DNA from: Clarkia xantiana subsp. parviflora
Lineage: Eukaryota; Streptophyta; Magnoliopsida; Myrtales; Onagraceae
Direction of reading: 5' to 3'
NCBI GenBank assembly: GCA_036873135.1
Contig: JAPTYO010000005.1
Location: 8,906,166 to 8,970,165, forward strand
Length of the DNA: 64,000 nt
Positions 11,772 to 23,635 of the stretch are shown here, one piece after another; position 1 is the stretch's first letter, and each line of letters opens with the position of its first letter. A model generated the notes under the pieces. That model worked only from the letters and a program-made list of their open reading frames with translations. It searched no databases and was not told the DNA's origin. The position numbers were made by a program, and so were the translations under genes.

Positions 11772-14590
11772 AGTGGGTCAAAGGCGTCGGGTCCATATGG
11801 ATTTCCAGTTTTATTTTTTCAGCGATATTGGAGGGTTGTGGGTGAAGATATATTCTGGCTCGTTAAAAAATTCTATGAGACGGGGGTCATTCCGCGAGAT
11901 TTGGGGCGAACGGACATTGTCCTTATACTCAAGGTACCTAATCCAGCTTCTCCTAATGAATTCAGGCTGATAAGTCTATGCAAATTCGCCTACAAAATAA
12001 TTTCTAAGGTGATGGTGAACCGCATGAAACCCCATTTGACCGACCTAATCACACCATACCAGAGCGCTTTCGTCTCGAGTAGGCTCATTCAAGATAATAT
12101 TGTGGTTGCCCATGAAGCCTTTCACTATTTGCGGACTAGGGGGAATGCGGTACGTGAGGATTGTGCGATTAAAGCTGACATGAAGAAGGCATATGACAGA
12201 ATAGAATGAGATTTTTTGGTGGCGGCAATGCTGAAAATGGGATACAGTGATTGGTGGGTGAACCTGATACACACACGTATTATTTTTTGTCACTTACCAA
12301 ATTGTGATAAATGGGAAACGAACGAATCATTTTCGACCCACACAAGAAATTCGGCAAGGTGACCCATCTCATCCTACCTATTTATTATTTTGGCGGATGT
12401 GCTATCACGCACGGTCTCCTCTGAGGTTGAAAGGGGTGCTTTGGAAGAGATACAGCTTAAACGGGATTGTCCAACTCTGCACCATCTATTCTTCGCCGAT
12501 GATTCTATCTTCTTCATCCGAGTGGCCGAGCAAAATGCAATATGCCTTCGGCGCATCATGAGCCGATATTGCCTAGCATCGGGGCTAGATATTAATATCA
12601 CAAAGTCGAGCATCTACTTTGGATCTAATGTGAGGGATGGAACAAAACGAGATGTGGAGAATGTATTGGGTGTGCGAGCTACGAGACACCCGGGTAAGTA
12701 TCTGGGTTTGCCTACAATATGGGGACGCTCGAAGAAAGAGGATCTCGGCTTCCTTAAGGAGTGTATTACGGCCAAGCTCCAAGGGTGGAAATATCTTTTT
12801 CTTAATAATGCTGGCCGAGAAGTTCTAATAAAATCGGTCGTTATGGCGATGTTGACGTATACCATGAACATATTTCTCCCGCCGAAAACGTGGTACTCGG
12901 AAATCAACTCTTTGATCGCCCGATTTTGGTAGGGCCAAAAAGGGCGGTGAGAAACGGATGCATTGGATATCTTGGGATACTCTTAAGCCGAAGGCAAACG
13001 AGGGGCTTGGTGTTAAGGAGCTTCAAGCATTTAACGTTGCCCTACTCGAAAAAAATGGCTTGGCGCTTGTTGAATCACCTGAATGCTTTCTGGGCTCGAA
13101 TGTTGAAAGGTATATATTTCCCAAATTCTAGACTCCAAGATGCGAGGAAAGGGGCTCGGGCCTCTGGGCATGGACCAACATACTAGCTGGAAGGGATGTC
13201 CTCATGGAAAATAGATGACGGGCAAACAATCAATATCTATGTAGATGCTTGGATCCCGAACATCCTTGGCTTTCAACTATCGCTTGCGGCTCAGCCGAGA
13301 TACAAAGGAGCCGACATCCGGGTAGCCACTTTGATTGAGCCGAATCGACAGCGATGGAATCTCGGTTCGTTACATCATGGGGTCACCGATGAGGAAGTGA
13401 GATATATAGAAGCAATCCCATTGTCGTCTAATCCGAAACTTGATGAACTCATTTGGCCTTATAATAGATCGGGCACGTCACCATTAGCTCGGCTTATACC
13501 CAAGTCAGGGCCTTGGAAGCCAAAGATGTGGCGCCAAGCACCACTGAAGTGTAGGCCGGGGTTAATCTCAAGTGGAAAGACGTTTGGGCAGTGAAAACGA
13601 TTCCCAAGGTACGTGACTTTGTATGGCGCCTACTGTCGAAGGCTCTAGTGGTCCGCTACAATCTACACCTACGGGGAATGAACATAGAGCCACGATTCCA
13701 GTTTTGTGAGGAGGTTGAAAATATCGAACATATGTTGTTCCAGTGTTCCTGGACCTTACCAGTCTGGTTCGCCACAGCCTCAATCCGCCCAAATGAAGTC
13801 CTAACAGCTACGACACCGAAATTTTTGGGGTGGATGAACGATGTTTCGCAACTTACAAAGAAAGAACAACGCATTATGTGGGCATTGTTTGGGGTGATGT
13901 CTTTGACCATTTAGAAGGAGCGGTGCCCCGCTATGCACAATGGGGAGAACCCAAACCCGATTAAAACATCAGAGAATACCTTGCGAGACCACTATGAATT
14001 TTGGACTTCAAAATCGACCCCCTTGGATTGGGTCGGTATAGCCTCGCTCGGCTCACGTGATCCACATGTTCATGGATTCCACCTCCTATTGGTGTAGTGA
14101 AAATCAACTGTGATGCCACATACGAAGTCACTACTTCTCGTGGCGGAATAAGGGTCCTTGCCCGAGATGCAACTGGAGAGGTGATCGGAGGATGCAACTT
14201 TTCCACTAGAGGCCACGATATACTGGAGCTTGAGATGAACGTTGTGTGGAGCGTGGGGTCGAATTAGCCATTTCCCTGGGTTGGAGAAGCATCATCGTCA
14301 AATATGATTCATCGGAGGTCATCACCAACCTGAGAGCAGGTGCGAGTCAGCCCAATTGGAGAATTGCCACACAGGATGCGAACGTAGTAGGTCGAACGAG
14401 TTTATTATGTAGTGTTGTTTGGTCTTTAGTTCCGAGAGTAGCAAATGAATGCGATAACTGGGGTGCCATTGAATTCAGAAAGAGGTCGTGTCATGTTGAT
14501 TGGGTTAACACACCCACCCTCTTTTTTATCATTACTTGTAAAGGATCGGGAGTTAGCCCATCCTTGAACGCTTTTTGTATGAACGAATGA
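11772..14590 (+). pseudogene. LINE ORF2: reverse transcriptase, zf-RVT, RNase H remnants
   Basis: RT blocks in order: WRVVGEDIFWLVKKF and PRDLGRTDIVLILK (11838 on), FRLISLCKFAYKIISK, ITPYQSAFVSSRLIQDNIVV, KADMKKAYDRIEXDF with a stop in place of the usual Trp (12210), IRQGDP (12340), and the catalytic FADDS (12490). KYLGLPTIWGR (12695) follows, then a zf-RVT-like part at 13590-13800 (RDFVWRLLSKAL, ENIEHMLFQCSW). RNase H begins near 14095 (VKINCDATYEV) and continues after a frameshift into 14246-14500. At least five frameshifts or stops make it non-functional. Confidence 0.9.
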
Positions 14591-14612
14591 ATTTTATGTT
14601 TGAAAAAAAAAA
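11772..14612 (+). mobile_element. 5'-truncated LINE (L1-like) with poly(A) tail
   Basis: The element begins inside the reverse transcriptase and runs through a zinc-finger-like C-terminal part and an RNase H domain to an A-run at 14603-14612. The endonuclease and ORF1 are absent, as is usual for 5'-truncated LINE copies. No target duplication was found by eye. Confidence 0.88.
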
Positions 14613-15512
14613 GGTTTAATAACCTAGGAAATGTATGAAGTTTGACTCATGTTAACCGGAGAGGTCTGAAGTTTCAAATGTTTATTTGAGAGGTCTGAGA
14701 TTTCAACTTTGTGGATATAAGAGGTCTCCGTTAATTTTTTCTGTTAAAACTGACGGAAGTTGGTCACATGCTATCAAATGTTGATTTGAGAGGTCTGAGG
14801 TTTCAACTTTGTGGATATAAGAGGTCTCCGTTAATTTTTTCTGTTAAAACTGACGGAAGTTGGTCACATGCTTGGCATGTGACCGGAAATAAAATTAAAT
14901 TCCCAAAATGCCCTTCTATCAAAGTGTGCCCCTCACATGCTTGAAGTGAAAAAGACAAAAATGCCCTTAAAGCCACCACGACTCCGGCCACCGCCACCCC
15001 GGCTCCGGCGACCACCACCCCAACTCCGGAAACCACCAACCCGACTCCGGCAACCACCACCCCGGCTCCGGCGACCACCACCCAGCTACGGCGACCCAAC
15101 TCCGGCGACCGCCCCCACGGCTCCGATTAGGGCCCAATCGGAGCCATGGGGGCGGTCGCCAGAGTTGGGTGGTGGTCACCGGAGCTGGGTGGTGGTCGTC
15201 GGAGCTTGGATGGTGGTTGCCGGAGTCGGGTGGCGGTGGCCGGAGCCGGGGTGGTTTTATTTGACTTCAGAGGTAATTTTGTCATTTCACATTTCCTCAA
15301 ATAAGATATTAAATAAATCAAAACATTAAAATGGGCAAAAGTGTCATTTCAAACAATTCTGTTAAATTTAATCCTAAAAATGGACGGAAAACCTTAAATC
15401 AACAAAGTTGAAACTTCAGACCTTCCATATTAACTTTTAAAACTTTAGACCCCTCTGGTTAACATGTGCCAAACTTCAGACCTTTCCATGGGCCAATACA
15501 AACTTTCGAGTA
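14613..15512. mobile_element. long hairpin (foldback) element with GC-rich core
   Basis: The outer arms are imperfect inverted repeats: left gaagtttgactcatgttaac, right its near complement around 15460. They contain gaggtctgaag and caactttgt phrases in opposite orientation. The core at 14970-15255 is GC-rich and itself palindromic around 15133: ggcgaccgcccccacggctc is mirrored by gagccatgggggcggtcgcc. The left arm holds a 100-bp tandem duplication (14675-14774 and 14775-14874). The core's proline-rich open frames look like by-products of the CCGGCG repeats. It abuts the LINE A-tail. Confidence 0.8.
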
Positions 15513-17080
15513 ACATTTATTCTTAATTACTTCAACTGTCAAGTTTATTTTAATTAATTAATTAATTAAAACCCTGATGTGGGGAGTTAGTTTAGTTCTA
15601 GCTTAAAAATAATATCGTCCATCTCTAAGAAAATCTGCAAATAATGTAAGATTTGCATCAGCCAAACCCTAGTAGGTGAACTGTGTTATAATGTCTTAAC
15701 ATGTTGGTGAACTGCCGTTCAGAGTTGTTTTGTTGTGCTAAAACAAACATCTTCATTAATGGTTGTTTTATTGTTATTTAAATTAACATAAATACTAATA
15801 ATTATTTTCACATTGTTAGTTAAGAAAATATTTATTTTTTGGCAAAAAAATTAATTAGTAATGTACACAATTTGTAATGAAAATATTTATTTTATACATT
15901 AGAAAGTTATTTATTTGAACTGATGTGCTTGAAAAATTATGAAATACTCATATACATATACAGTATATACTTATAAATTATTATTAATGAAATTTTTTTT
16001 TATTTAACTGAATGTTGGCCAATTTATTTATTTTTATTTAACTTATATCCAAAGCTAATTAATGGGGCTCACGTGTTAATATCTAACTACCGGCACATTA
16101 TTGGGAATGCAGGAATGGAATAGAAGGTGAATGAAGGATGGAAAAGAAACTTTGGATCTTGAGTTGGGTTTCAGCTTCACTGAAATCTATATTGTTCTCT
16201 TTTACTTTTTTTTTTTTGGTAATAGTTCTCTTTTACTTATATATATATAAAAATTATATGTTGTCAGCGAAAAAAAAATATTATTCGACCAGACTCTACT
16301 AGGAGTGTAAACGATCGAGTCAAGCTAATGTCTAGTTCGATTCGATTAAAAATTACCGAGTACGAACTCGGTCGAGCTCAAATTTCTAAAAGTCGAAATC
16401 GCCTCGCGTTTAAGCCCAACATAATCGAGTTGCACTCAACTCGACTCGTAAGTCGATTATACATCATAAGTTAGCATTTCTCATAAATACATGACTCGAC
16501 TCGACACGGATGCTCATTATACATCACAATAAGTAGCATTTCTCATGACCACAATAATCGAGCTCGACTCGAACTCAGATAAATTATATATATTATAAAT
16601 CTCAATTTGGCTCGCAAGTATTATCAAGCTCGAGTTGGACACGACATACCAAAAATATCAACTCGAGCTCGACTAGATATTTTCCAAATTAAATTCGAGT
16701 TTTGACTAAACTGATTCTGAGTAGTTAGGGAGTAGCTTTATTCACTTAAACCCCTATAAATTTAACACCACTTAAAAAAATTATAATTATATGTAAAGTA
16801 CAAAATGTGCGTTGACAATGACGATTACAATAGATCAACAAATAATACAACATTGGGAATGTCAAATTTATGTGATTAAGAAGTTGCAAGTTTGATGAGA
16901 TAACTACAAATTATTGTGATTCTTCTTATTTTACAATATTAAGTTTCTTAATAATTTTTTATATTTATTAAACTTTCTTTTTTACATTTTAATGATTAAA
17001 ATATTTTTTAAATTACATATTTATATGTAAGATGAATATACCGTATTATACAAATTCATAATTTATAAAATGCTAATATG
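15513..17080. other. intergenic stretch with degenerate CTCGA-rich repeat
   Basis: Mostly AT-rich with no gene. At about 16300-16710 there are many actcgagctcga-like motifs and a duplicated phrase (catcataagttagcatttctcat / catcacaataagtagcatttctcat, split here by position near 16465 and 16525). It resembles subterminal DNA of a decayed DNA transposon, but I could not find matching ends. Confidence 0.4.
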
Positions 17081-17084
17081 TGAT

Positions 17085-17237
17085 CGGGGTGAGCGGTGGT
17101 TAGATATAGGGGCGGCTTCGCTGGCTTGGATTGGAATCCAGGGCGGTCACTTTCCGATCGCTTTTTGAGACCGGTTTGGATGAGCGTGGGCAAGTTTGGG
17201 ATTCACTATCGCTTTCGTTTGGAGCGGCTCACCCACC
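17085..17237. repeat. short inverted-repeat element, possibly a MITE
   Basis: The left end ggggtgagcggtgg and right end ggagcggctcaccc are imperfect inverted repeats about 150 bp apart, in a stretch much richer in GC than its surroundings. No target duplication is clear, so the call is tentative. The next 650 bp to the Helitron start is AT-rich and without features. Confidence 0.35.
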
Positions 17238-17921
17238 CCCTTGTCACGTGGGGGTTAACTACTAACACAAATCATAATTTGAACAAAACAACTAAAATGG
17301 GTTCAAACTCCATATTTTACTATATTTATTTATGTGTAATATATACATTGATTAAATGTCCAAAATATCATTTCTATATTCATTCTTCATTTTTTTCACC
17401 GCATTATTCGTCAAATTTATTATTATTATTTTTTTGTAATTTTTTTTTCAAAATTACACATTGTGTTCAAATCAGAACCTTAGTTGAGTTCAAATTCGAA
17501 TCCACAAGCAACAACTAGGTTCAGTCGAACACTTCTGCTTGGTTCAATCGAACCTAATAATATCTGTTCTTTTGGGTTCAATTAGCAGCATCAACTGTTC
17601 TACTGGTTCCAGCCTGATGTTCGATTTCTTTTTTATAAATAATTTCTTTTATGAAAACATTTAAAAATTTAAAGAACACAATGAAAAAAACGAAAAAAAG
17701 AGTTGTTGAATTAATGGAATGTAAGGGTATTATAGTCATTTTATAATCATTTAATCACATTTGTTCAAATATTTGTGACTTAAATGTAACCATTTAATCA
17801 CATTATGAAACGTAAGGCACCAAACTATCACGCTAATAAAACAAAAATAACTATTTAATCACATTGTGTAAACATAAGTAATTAAACAATGTATTAACCC
17901 TATCTATATACATAAATAAAA

Positions 17922-18446
17922 GGGTTAATAACTAAAAATGTCCAAGGTTTACCCTATGTTAAAATTAGGTGTCTGAAGTTTGAAATGTTAAAATGGACTG
18001 TCCCAAGTTTCATTTTTTGTTGAAATTTGGTGTCTCGGTGTGATTACTTTAGAGAAGTCAATTCCGACGAAACTGTCTGTCAAATTCGAGCTCTCATACA
18101 CACTCCCTGCTCGTCATCTTGCCGGGACCGTCACCTAAAAAGTTGGTCACATCCGGGCAAGTAAATCTTGCTCTATTGTCCTTGGAAAATGGCTCCACAC
18201 CACTCTTCTAGAAACTTTTTTTTAATGTTCAATTTTTAGATGAAATTTGACGATTTTGTAAAAAGTAAAGAGTGATGGATTATGAGTGGGTTGGTGGTTT
18301 GATGTAAATGATTGAATGGAGATGAAAAGACGCACAAAGACACCAAATTTCAACAAAAATGAAACTTGGGACAGTCCATTTTAACATTTCAAACTTCAGA
18401 CACCGAATTTTAACCTAGGTAAACCTTGGACAGTTTTAAGCTAAAC
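17922..18446. mobile_element. foldback element with ~100-bp inverted ends
   Basis: The left arm (gtccaaggtttacc, ggtgtctgaagtttgaaatg, aaatggactgtcccaagttt) is repeated almost exactly in inverted orientation at 18305-18440. The centre (18060-18300) is unrelated between halves and codes for nothing. The outer wording (gtctgaagttt) resembles the hairpin element at 14613-15512, so the two may be distant relatives. Confidence 0.75.
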
Positions 18447-18571
18447 TTTGTATATATGAATACTTTTAACATAAACAAAAAAAATATGAATAAACTTTTC
18501 AATAAATCTTTATACCAAAATAAAATGTGAATGTTGTCCTCACCCCATAGGTACCTTTTCAACATTTTTAA

Positions 18572-18573
<2 letters not shown>

Positions 18574-18634
<61 letters not shown>
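18574..18634. repeat. (TTA)n and (TA)n microsatellite
   Basis: About 15 units of att/tta are followed by a short run of ta. It lies inside the putative Helitron just after the foldback element. Confidence 0.9.
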
Positions 18635-18824
18635 ATATTTAGTTCCCATAATTTTATAAAATTTATAATTTAGTCTTTATTATCTTTGAGACCCATCTAT
18701 TTATTTTTACTATTACTTAAAAATCATTTCGTTAAATTTTGTTATTTTTATTTTTTAAGATCGCTTAATTGACATGTCGTTGTAGTTATTATTAAATCTT
18801 CAATCCAATAAACTTATCAATTAG

Positions 18825-19039
18825 GGATGCATATCTCATGCCCCACTCTTCTTGTTCCAAATCGTATCTCATCATTAAGATTTTGACACGTGTGTAATTA
18901 ATTTTGTGGTTTTTTTTTCTCTAAAACCCTACTGAGATTTGTGAAACCAAGAAGGAAAATTAAATTTAAGGACACGTGTCAAAATCTAAATGGTGAGGCA
19001 CAATCTGGGGCATGAAGAGTGGGCAGGAGATCTGAATCC
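18825..19039. mobile_element. Mutator-type MITE, 215 bp
   Basis: Inverted ends of about 70 bp: ggatgcatatctc...catgcccc...agattttgacacgtg on the left and the near complement on the right. It is flanked by a perfect 9-bp target duplication, atcaattag (18816-18824 and 19040-19048), the size made by Mutator-like transposases. The arms meet at a short non-repeated centre. There is no coding capacity. Confidence 0.85.
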
Positions 19040-20056
19040 ATCAATTAGAGTCATCCTTAACATATGATATGCATTCAATATGTGCAAATGCCGGGTGCAT
19101 GCATTGTTTCATTTACCATATCACAGATTTGGGGATGTTCCGCCCTTTGACATTTTTGTATCGCATAAATCAGTCACTTGCCAACTCATATAACCTATCA
19201 AAATATGGATCAACCGTAGTTCCTGAAGTTTGACTAAAATTTTCATTAGTTAAATTGCATTAATTTTTTTGCTAACTCACTTAACTTACATGTTACATTA
19301 ATTATCATTAACTTATTAATGCAATATACCTGTAAATTCGAGTCACCCCTAAATTATGATATGTATTCAACTCGTGTACACTTAGAGTACATGTTGAGAT
19401 TTTTTTGTATATGTGTCAACAAACGTTCTTGAATTTTGACCTTTTACGGATAACATGTTACTCATCGTCCATCATTTAGGGTCTCGAACTATTAATTTAG
19501 TTCTTCCATTTGTCAATTTAATCAAATTGTGTACAGCCTAATTAGTATTTAAATAAATAATTGATGTAAAGTCAAGTATAAACTTTTGATTTTAATGAAT
19601 TGAATTTTCCTTTGGCGTTAAATCAATTTTTGTTGGTATTATGGTATAAAATTGTATGGAACGTGTATAGTTACGTTGTATAGGTCAAACTGTTCCACTA
19701 ATGACTTTAAGTGGTTAAGTACGGGTTTACATTCTTCACTCCTCAAGTTGATGAGTTGGATACAACTTTGTAGTTAATAACACCCGCCATACGCGATGTA
19801 ACTCATTATTAGTTCTAACTGTAAATATATATACATGTAAAGCTAATTTAGTACCGTAATGGAAAACAATAGTTAATTTTGTATCATATTTTTATTTTTT
19901 TCGTTGTGAATTACATTGTGTCGTTCTTTTTTTCTCCCAGCCCTTCAAGTTGCCCATGTATTAATTAAATATCATCATATTAGAAAGTTTTAGATAAATT
20001 ATATATCTTGAAATTTAGACGATTGATACGCGTGCAATGCACGCGTTAATAACTAG

Positions 20057-20474
20057 TATATATTATTATATATAAAAAAACTACTATTTTGTCCTTTCTG
20101 GTTTATTTTTATCCATCATGAATTGAAAGACGAAAGTGTGAAACGAACCGACTCCACTATAGGCTTCTTCTCTTTATGAACCCTCCTCAAACACTGCCAT
20201 GTTTGTCGTCAACCATGCTTTGACTCGTGTTCTGTTCTGTTGATCCTCTGCTCCATGGAGTGGTTTAAAAACAGAGGATTTCACAACCCAATTCAAACTC
20301 ACCTAGATTTCCGCTTAAACCAAATTCTCTGCCCTTAAACGTCGCCTTACTCCCCGGAATCTGCAGCCCTCCCAAGTTGTTGAATTATAAAGCTCTTTGC
20401 TTTACTGTGTTGTCAACTCTGCTTACTCTGTTTCAAGAACTAGAGAGAGAAAGTAGGAAGAACTAGAGAGAGAG
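20057..20474 (+). promoter_or_regulatory. NAC gene promoter and 5' UTR region
   Basis: A TATA-like attataaag is at 20384-20392, about 85 bp before the ATG. A GA-rich leader (agagagagaaag) runs to the start codon. The region begins immediately after the Helitron 3' end, so only about 420 bp separates transposon and start codon. Confidence 0.45.
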
Positions 20475-21591
20475 ATGGGTGAAAAGAGGAATGATGGGGC
20501 CGAGAAGGTGGAAGATGTAATGCTTCCTGGGTTCAGGTTCCATCCAACAGACGAAGAACTAGTTGGGTTTTACCTGAAGAAGAAGATCCAAGGGCGAACT
20601 CTCCCCATGGAGCTCATCAAGCAAGTTGACATCTATAAATATGATCCATGGGATTTACCAAGTAAGAAAAATACTTAGTAAGGGTTGTTGTTTTTCTTAT
20701 TTCTATATATGTATTGTTGTTACGTTCGTTATTAATATTAATATTAATATTAATGAGGTGGTTTTGTGATAGAATATGGGAGGAGTGGAGAGAAAGAATG
20801 GTATTATTACTGTGCAAGGGACCGAAAATACAGAAACAGTGCAAGGCCGAATCGAGTGACGGGTGGAGGGTTTTGGAAGGCAACTGGGACAGACCGACCC
20901 ATTTACTCATCATCATCATCATCATCATCATCGGAGGGTTCAATCATCGGCCTTAAGAAGTCGTTGGTGTTCTATCGTGGTAGGGCAGCTAAAGGGATGA
21001 AGACAGAGTGGATGATGCACGAATTTCGCCTCCCTCCAATCCCACATCATTCCTCCAACAACAACAAGCTTCTTCATAACAGCATTCCGCCTAATGTATT
21101 ATTTATTCATTTACACTCCTTTAATATTTTCATTCATTCATTCATAGGTAATAAAAAGTGGGTTTTGGGTGTAGGATTGCTGGGCTATCTGCAGAATCTT
21201 CAAGAAAACGACTAGTATGGGTCAAATTAGAGCGCTATCCCATTTTCAGGACAACCTCCTTATAACTCGGGGTTGTACTAGCGGAAGAGAGAATAATGGG
21301 TTGATGATGTTTGATAACTCCACAACTGAAACCCTTATCACCTCTTCTTTGCACCCTCTTGGAGATGCCATAGACTTTGCTGGGCCCCACCACTTCAATG
21401 GATTCTCCATCGTGTCCCCACCAGGTATCATCGGGATGGAAGAGGAAGCAGGTTCGAACAAGAACCCCCCCATTGGAGTTGGAGTCCAGTGGCCTGACTC
21501 TATCGCCTTCCCATTTAGTTTGCCATGGGAGGAGGATTCTTCTCCAACTCATCATCTTTTTCAACCAACAACTCCTTTACTTCTTAGTTAA
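20475..21591 (+). CDS. NAC transcription factor, FEZ/ANAC009-like
   Basis: Three exons, 20475-20661, 20773-21095 and 21175-21591, join in frame (GT-AG introns of 111 and 79 bp) to give 308 residues. The NAC DNA-binding domain fills residues 17-175: [77 protein letters not shown], and ending WAICRIFKK, with introns at the two positions usual for NAC genes. The start [15 protein letters not shown] resembles Arabidopsis FEZ, a regulator of root-cap stem cell division; the role here is inferred. A run of nine serines coded by (TCA)n sits between subdomains C and D. The C-terminal half, the presumed activation region, is poorly conserved. The nuclear protein should bind CACG-type sites. The gene converges on the eL34 gene. 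Confidence 0.9.
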
Positions 21592-22165
21592 CAAGTAGAA
21601 GTAGCAGCCTCTTTCTTAATCATCTAGTCTGGAACTTTTAGTTTTATCCTCCTACAAATGCTTCCTATTATTGTTCTTGTACAGATTTCAGTGCCCAAAT
21701 TTTCCACTTTTTAGGCTTGGAATCAATGTTTTCCTTCTTTCTATGCTATGCACACTACATATTGTTATTAAACTACCAATCTAATATTACTCTTCATCAA
21801 ACTACACATACCAAACACAATTATTTAACACCAACCCAACATATATACATATAGAGAGAGAGAGAGAGGAATACAACACTTTTTAGTACACATTCATATT
21901 TCACCAACTTATAATTTTGTTACTGGACACTTTTTTATTTTTTTATCCCTGTGTGTATACACAGAAATTGAAGAAACAATCTAACATACCATATCATAAG
22001 AAGTTAAGAACATGTGCTAGCATCCATTTAATTAATCAAGATATCAAACGAACTACAAAAAGAGAACTAAATAAGAGTTTCAAACTAAATTAGGTTTCTC
22101 ATTGCCATCTAACATAAAATTCACCAACAATAACATTCACCACAATGCAAACATCCCTCTCAAAA
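21592..22165. other. intergenic space between convergent genes
   Basis: It holds the 3' untranslated parts of the NAC gene (+) and the eL34 gene (-). It has a short (ag)n at 21853-21868 and is otherwise AT-rich with no ORF. Confidence 0.6.
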
Positions 22166-23419
22166 TTAGCTCTTGTTGGCAAGCTTTTCCTTAGCCTTCT
22201 GAATCTTCAACACCTTCTTCACAATCTTTTGTTCTTCAACCAAGAAAGCTCGGATAATCCTAAATTCACAAACAGAAAACCAATCAAATTAGAACAAAGA
22301 TACTATAAACAGTAAATTTGAAATATGCGTTTTGGATTTTACCTTTCTCTAACTGCACCTGCTGACAAAACACCGCCATAGGCACGATTCACAGTCCTGC
22401 GGTTCCTAGGCAACCTAGATCTCTTGTATTCAGTAGGCCTCAGGTGTGGAATCTGCAATACAAGAGTTCTCATCAGAATATTCAAATATTCTATATATTT
22501 GCCACTGAGATACACCTCTCGTCTACTCGAAGCGTAATGGCTTAGCTAATCCAACTATACTAGAAGGAGCCTAAATCTAAATATCCATCAATAGTTCAAC
22601 AGGGACCAATGAATCATTAGAAATACTATGAATCACAAAAGTGAGGAACCAAGTCATGCCATCAAAATCAGGAGGCAGTCCAATAATGAGCTTAGCCTCC
22701 GATTCACAACAGTTCTAAACAAACCAGTGAGATGATAAATCATTTATTGTATATATATATTCTAACAACTATCCACTGCATGACCATAACGCATCAACAA
22801 CACCTGAAACTCTGTCAGTATCCATATCCTCAAACAGTGCCAACCTCACGGATTTCCTCATTCAATAACAACAGTTCAGATTCAAAGACACAATATACTA
22901 CATCACACTATGTTTAGCTGAAAATTTAACAGTCAGGTTTCCCTATTCAGCTAATCATCTATTATGATATCGTCACCGTAATGCCGGCTAACTAGAATCA
23001 GATCAAGTTCCAACATTTCCATTTAATTTGTAAATCAAAGTTCCTAGCATCAATACCAAAGTGCATTTGAATAGAGATATCCAAACAGAAAACTCATGTG
23101 TATAAATAATAATATAATAAAAGGAAAGGCTTTGGTTTGGAAAAACCTACCCCTTGAATCCTCTTCCCAGTAACAGGACACTTTGGTCCACTGGCTCTCT
23201 TCTTGGTTGTCTGGTACACCAATTTCCCTCCTTCAAATCGAAATCGAACTCAATTGATTTCCCATCTTATGAACAAATACAGCAATCGCACTCTAAAAAA
23301 TCTTCCACATAGCAAGAAAATCAATTTTAAGGTCAAGTACCGGGAGTTTTGACGACGCGGTGCTGGTTCGATTTCGTGGCATAGCTGTGCCTTTTGCGAT
23401 AGGTGAGCCTCTGCACCAT
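22166..23419 (-). CDS. RPL34: 60S ribosomal protein eL34
   Basis: Four exons on the minus strand, 23341-23419, 23151-23230, 22343-22452 and 22166-22259, add up to 363 nt, or 120 residues plus TAA. The protein starts [20 protein letters not shown] and continues [88 protein letters not shown]. This is full-length plant eL34, a basic protein of the large ribosomal subunit. All splice sites are GT-AG and the frame is kept throughout. The long second intron (698 bp) is AT-rich with no element recognised. It is intact and probably active. A LINE insertion lies just upstream. Confidence 0.96.
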
Positions 23420-23426
23420 TTTCGAT

Positions 23427-23455
23427 CGTCTCCCTCTCCCTCTCCCTCTCCCTCA
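23427..23455 (-). repeat. (CTCCCT)n tract in the eL34 leader
   Basis: Four to five units of ctccct lie just upstream of the eL34 ATG; on the transcribed sense they read as GGGAGA, within the probable 5' UTR. Confidence 0.8.
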
Positions 23456-23531
23456 CTGAATCTGCCGAGCTTTGGAAAAGAGAAACAGAAGGGATTGAGG
23501 GCGGCAAATATGAACTATGAAGTATACTGCT

Positions 23532-23550
23532 TGGGCTTCTTAAACCCTAA
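23532..23550. promoter_or_regulatory. site II motif plus telo-box of the eL34 promoter
   Basis: TGGGCT (23532-23537) and AAACCCTAA (23542-23550) stand 4 bp apart, about 115-130 bp upstream of the eL34 ATG. This pairing is well known in plant ribosomal protein promoters, where it supports expression in dividing cells. The site is seen directly; its activity is inferred from that knowledge. Confidence 0.75.
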
Positions 23551-23635
23551 ATCTGACGACTGTAAAGGGGTTTTCCATTGGACGGACCGGATGTAACTTA
23601 AATTTAGGCTTGTATAGGATTTTCGTTATCCGCTT

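Larger units (their letters stand above)
17903..20056 (+). mobile_element. putative non-autonomous Helitron upstream of the NAC gene
   Basis: The 3' end is convincing: a GC hairpin (acgcgtgcaatgcacgcgt, 20029-20047) followed about 6 bp later by CTAG (20053-20056) and then T, the typical Helitron end inserted between A and T. A plausible 5' end, A|TCTATATACATAAATAAA, is at 17903. No Rep/helicase is encoded. A foldback element and a Mutator-type MITE lie inside. The left border is less certain than the right. Confidence 0.6.

Noticed and set aside
14937..15329. ORFs reading PPPRLRRPP on both strands
   Set aside because: They arise from the palindromic CCGGCG core of the hairpin element; mirror-image ORFs on both strands are expected from it.
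16290..16720. CTCGAG-rich stretch as a hAT element
   Set aside because: Subterminal-like repeats are present, but no matching terminal inverted repeats or target duplication could be found.
20617..20943. Minus-strand ORF starting with polymethionine
   Set aside because: Shadow of the NAC exons; the Met run comes from the (TCA)n microsatellite.
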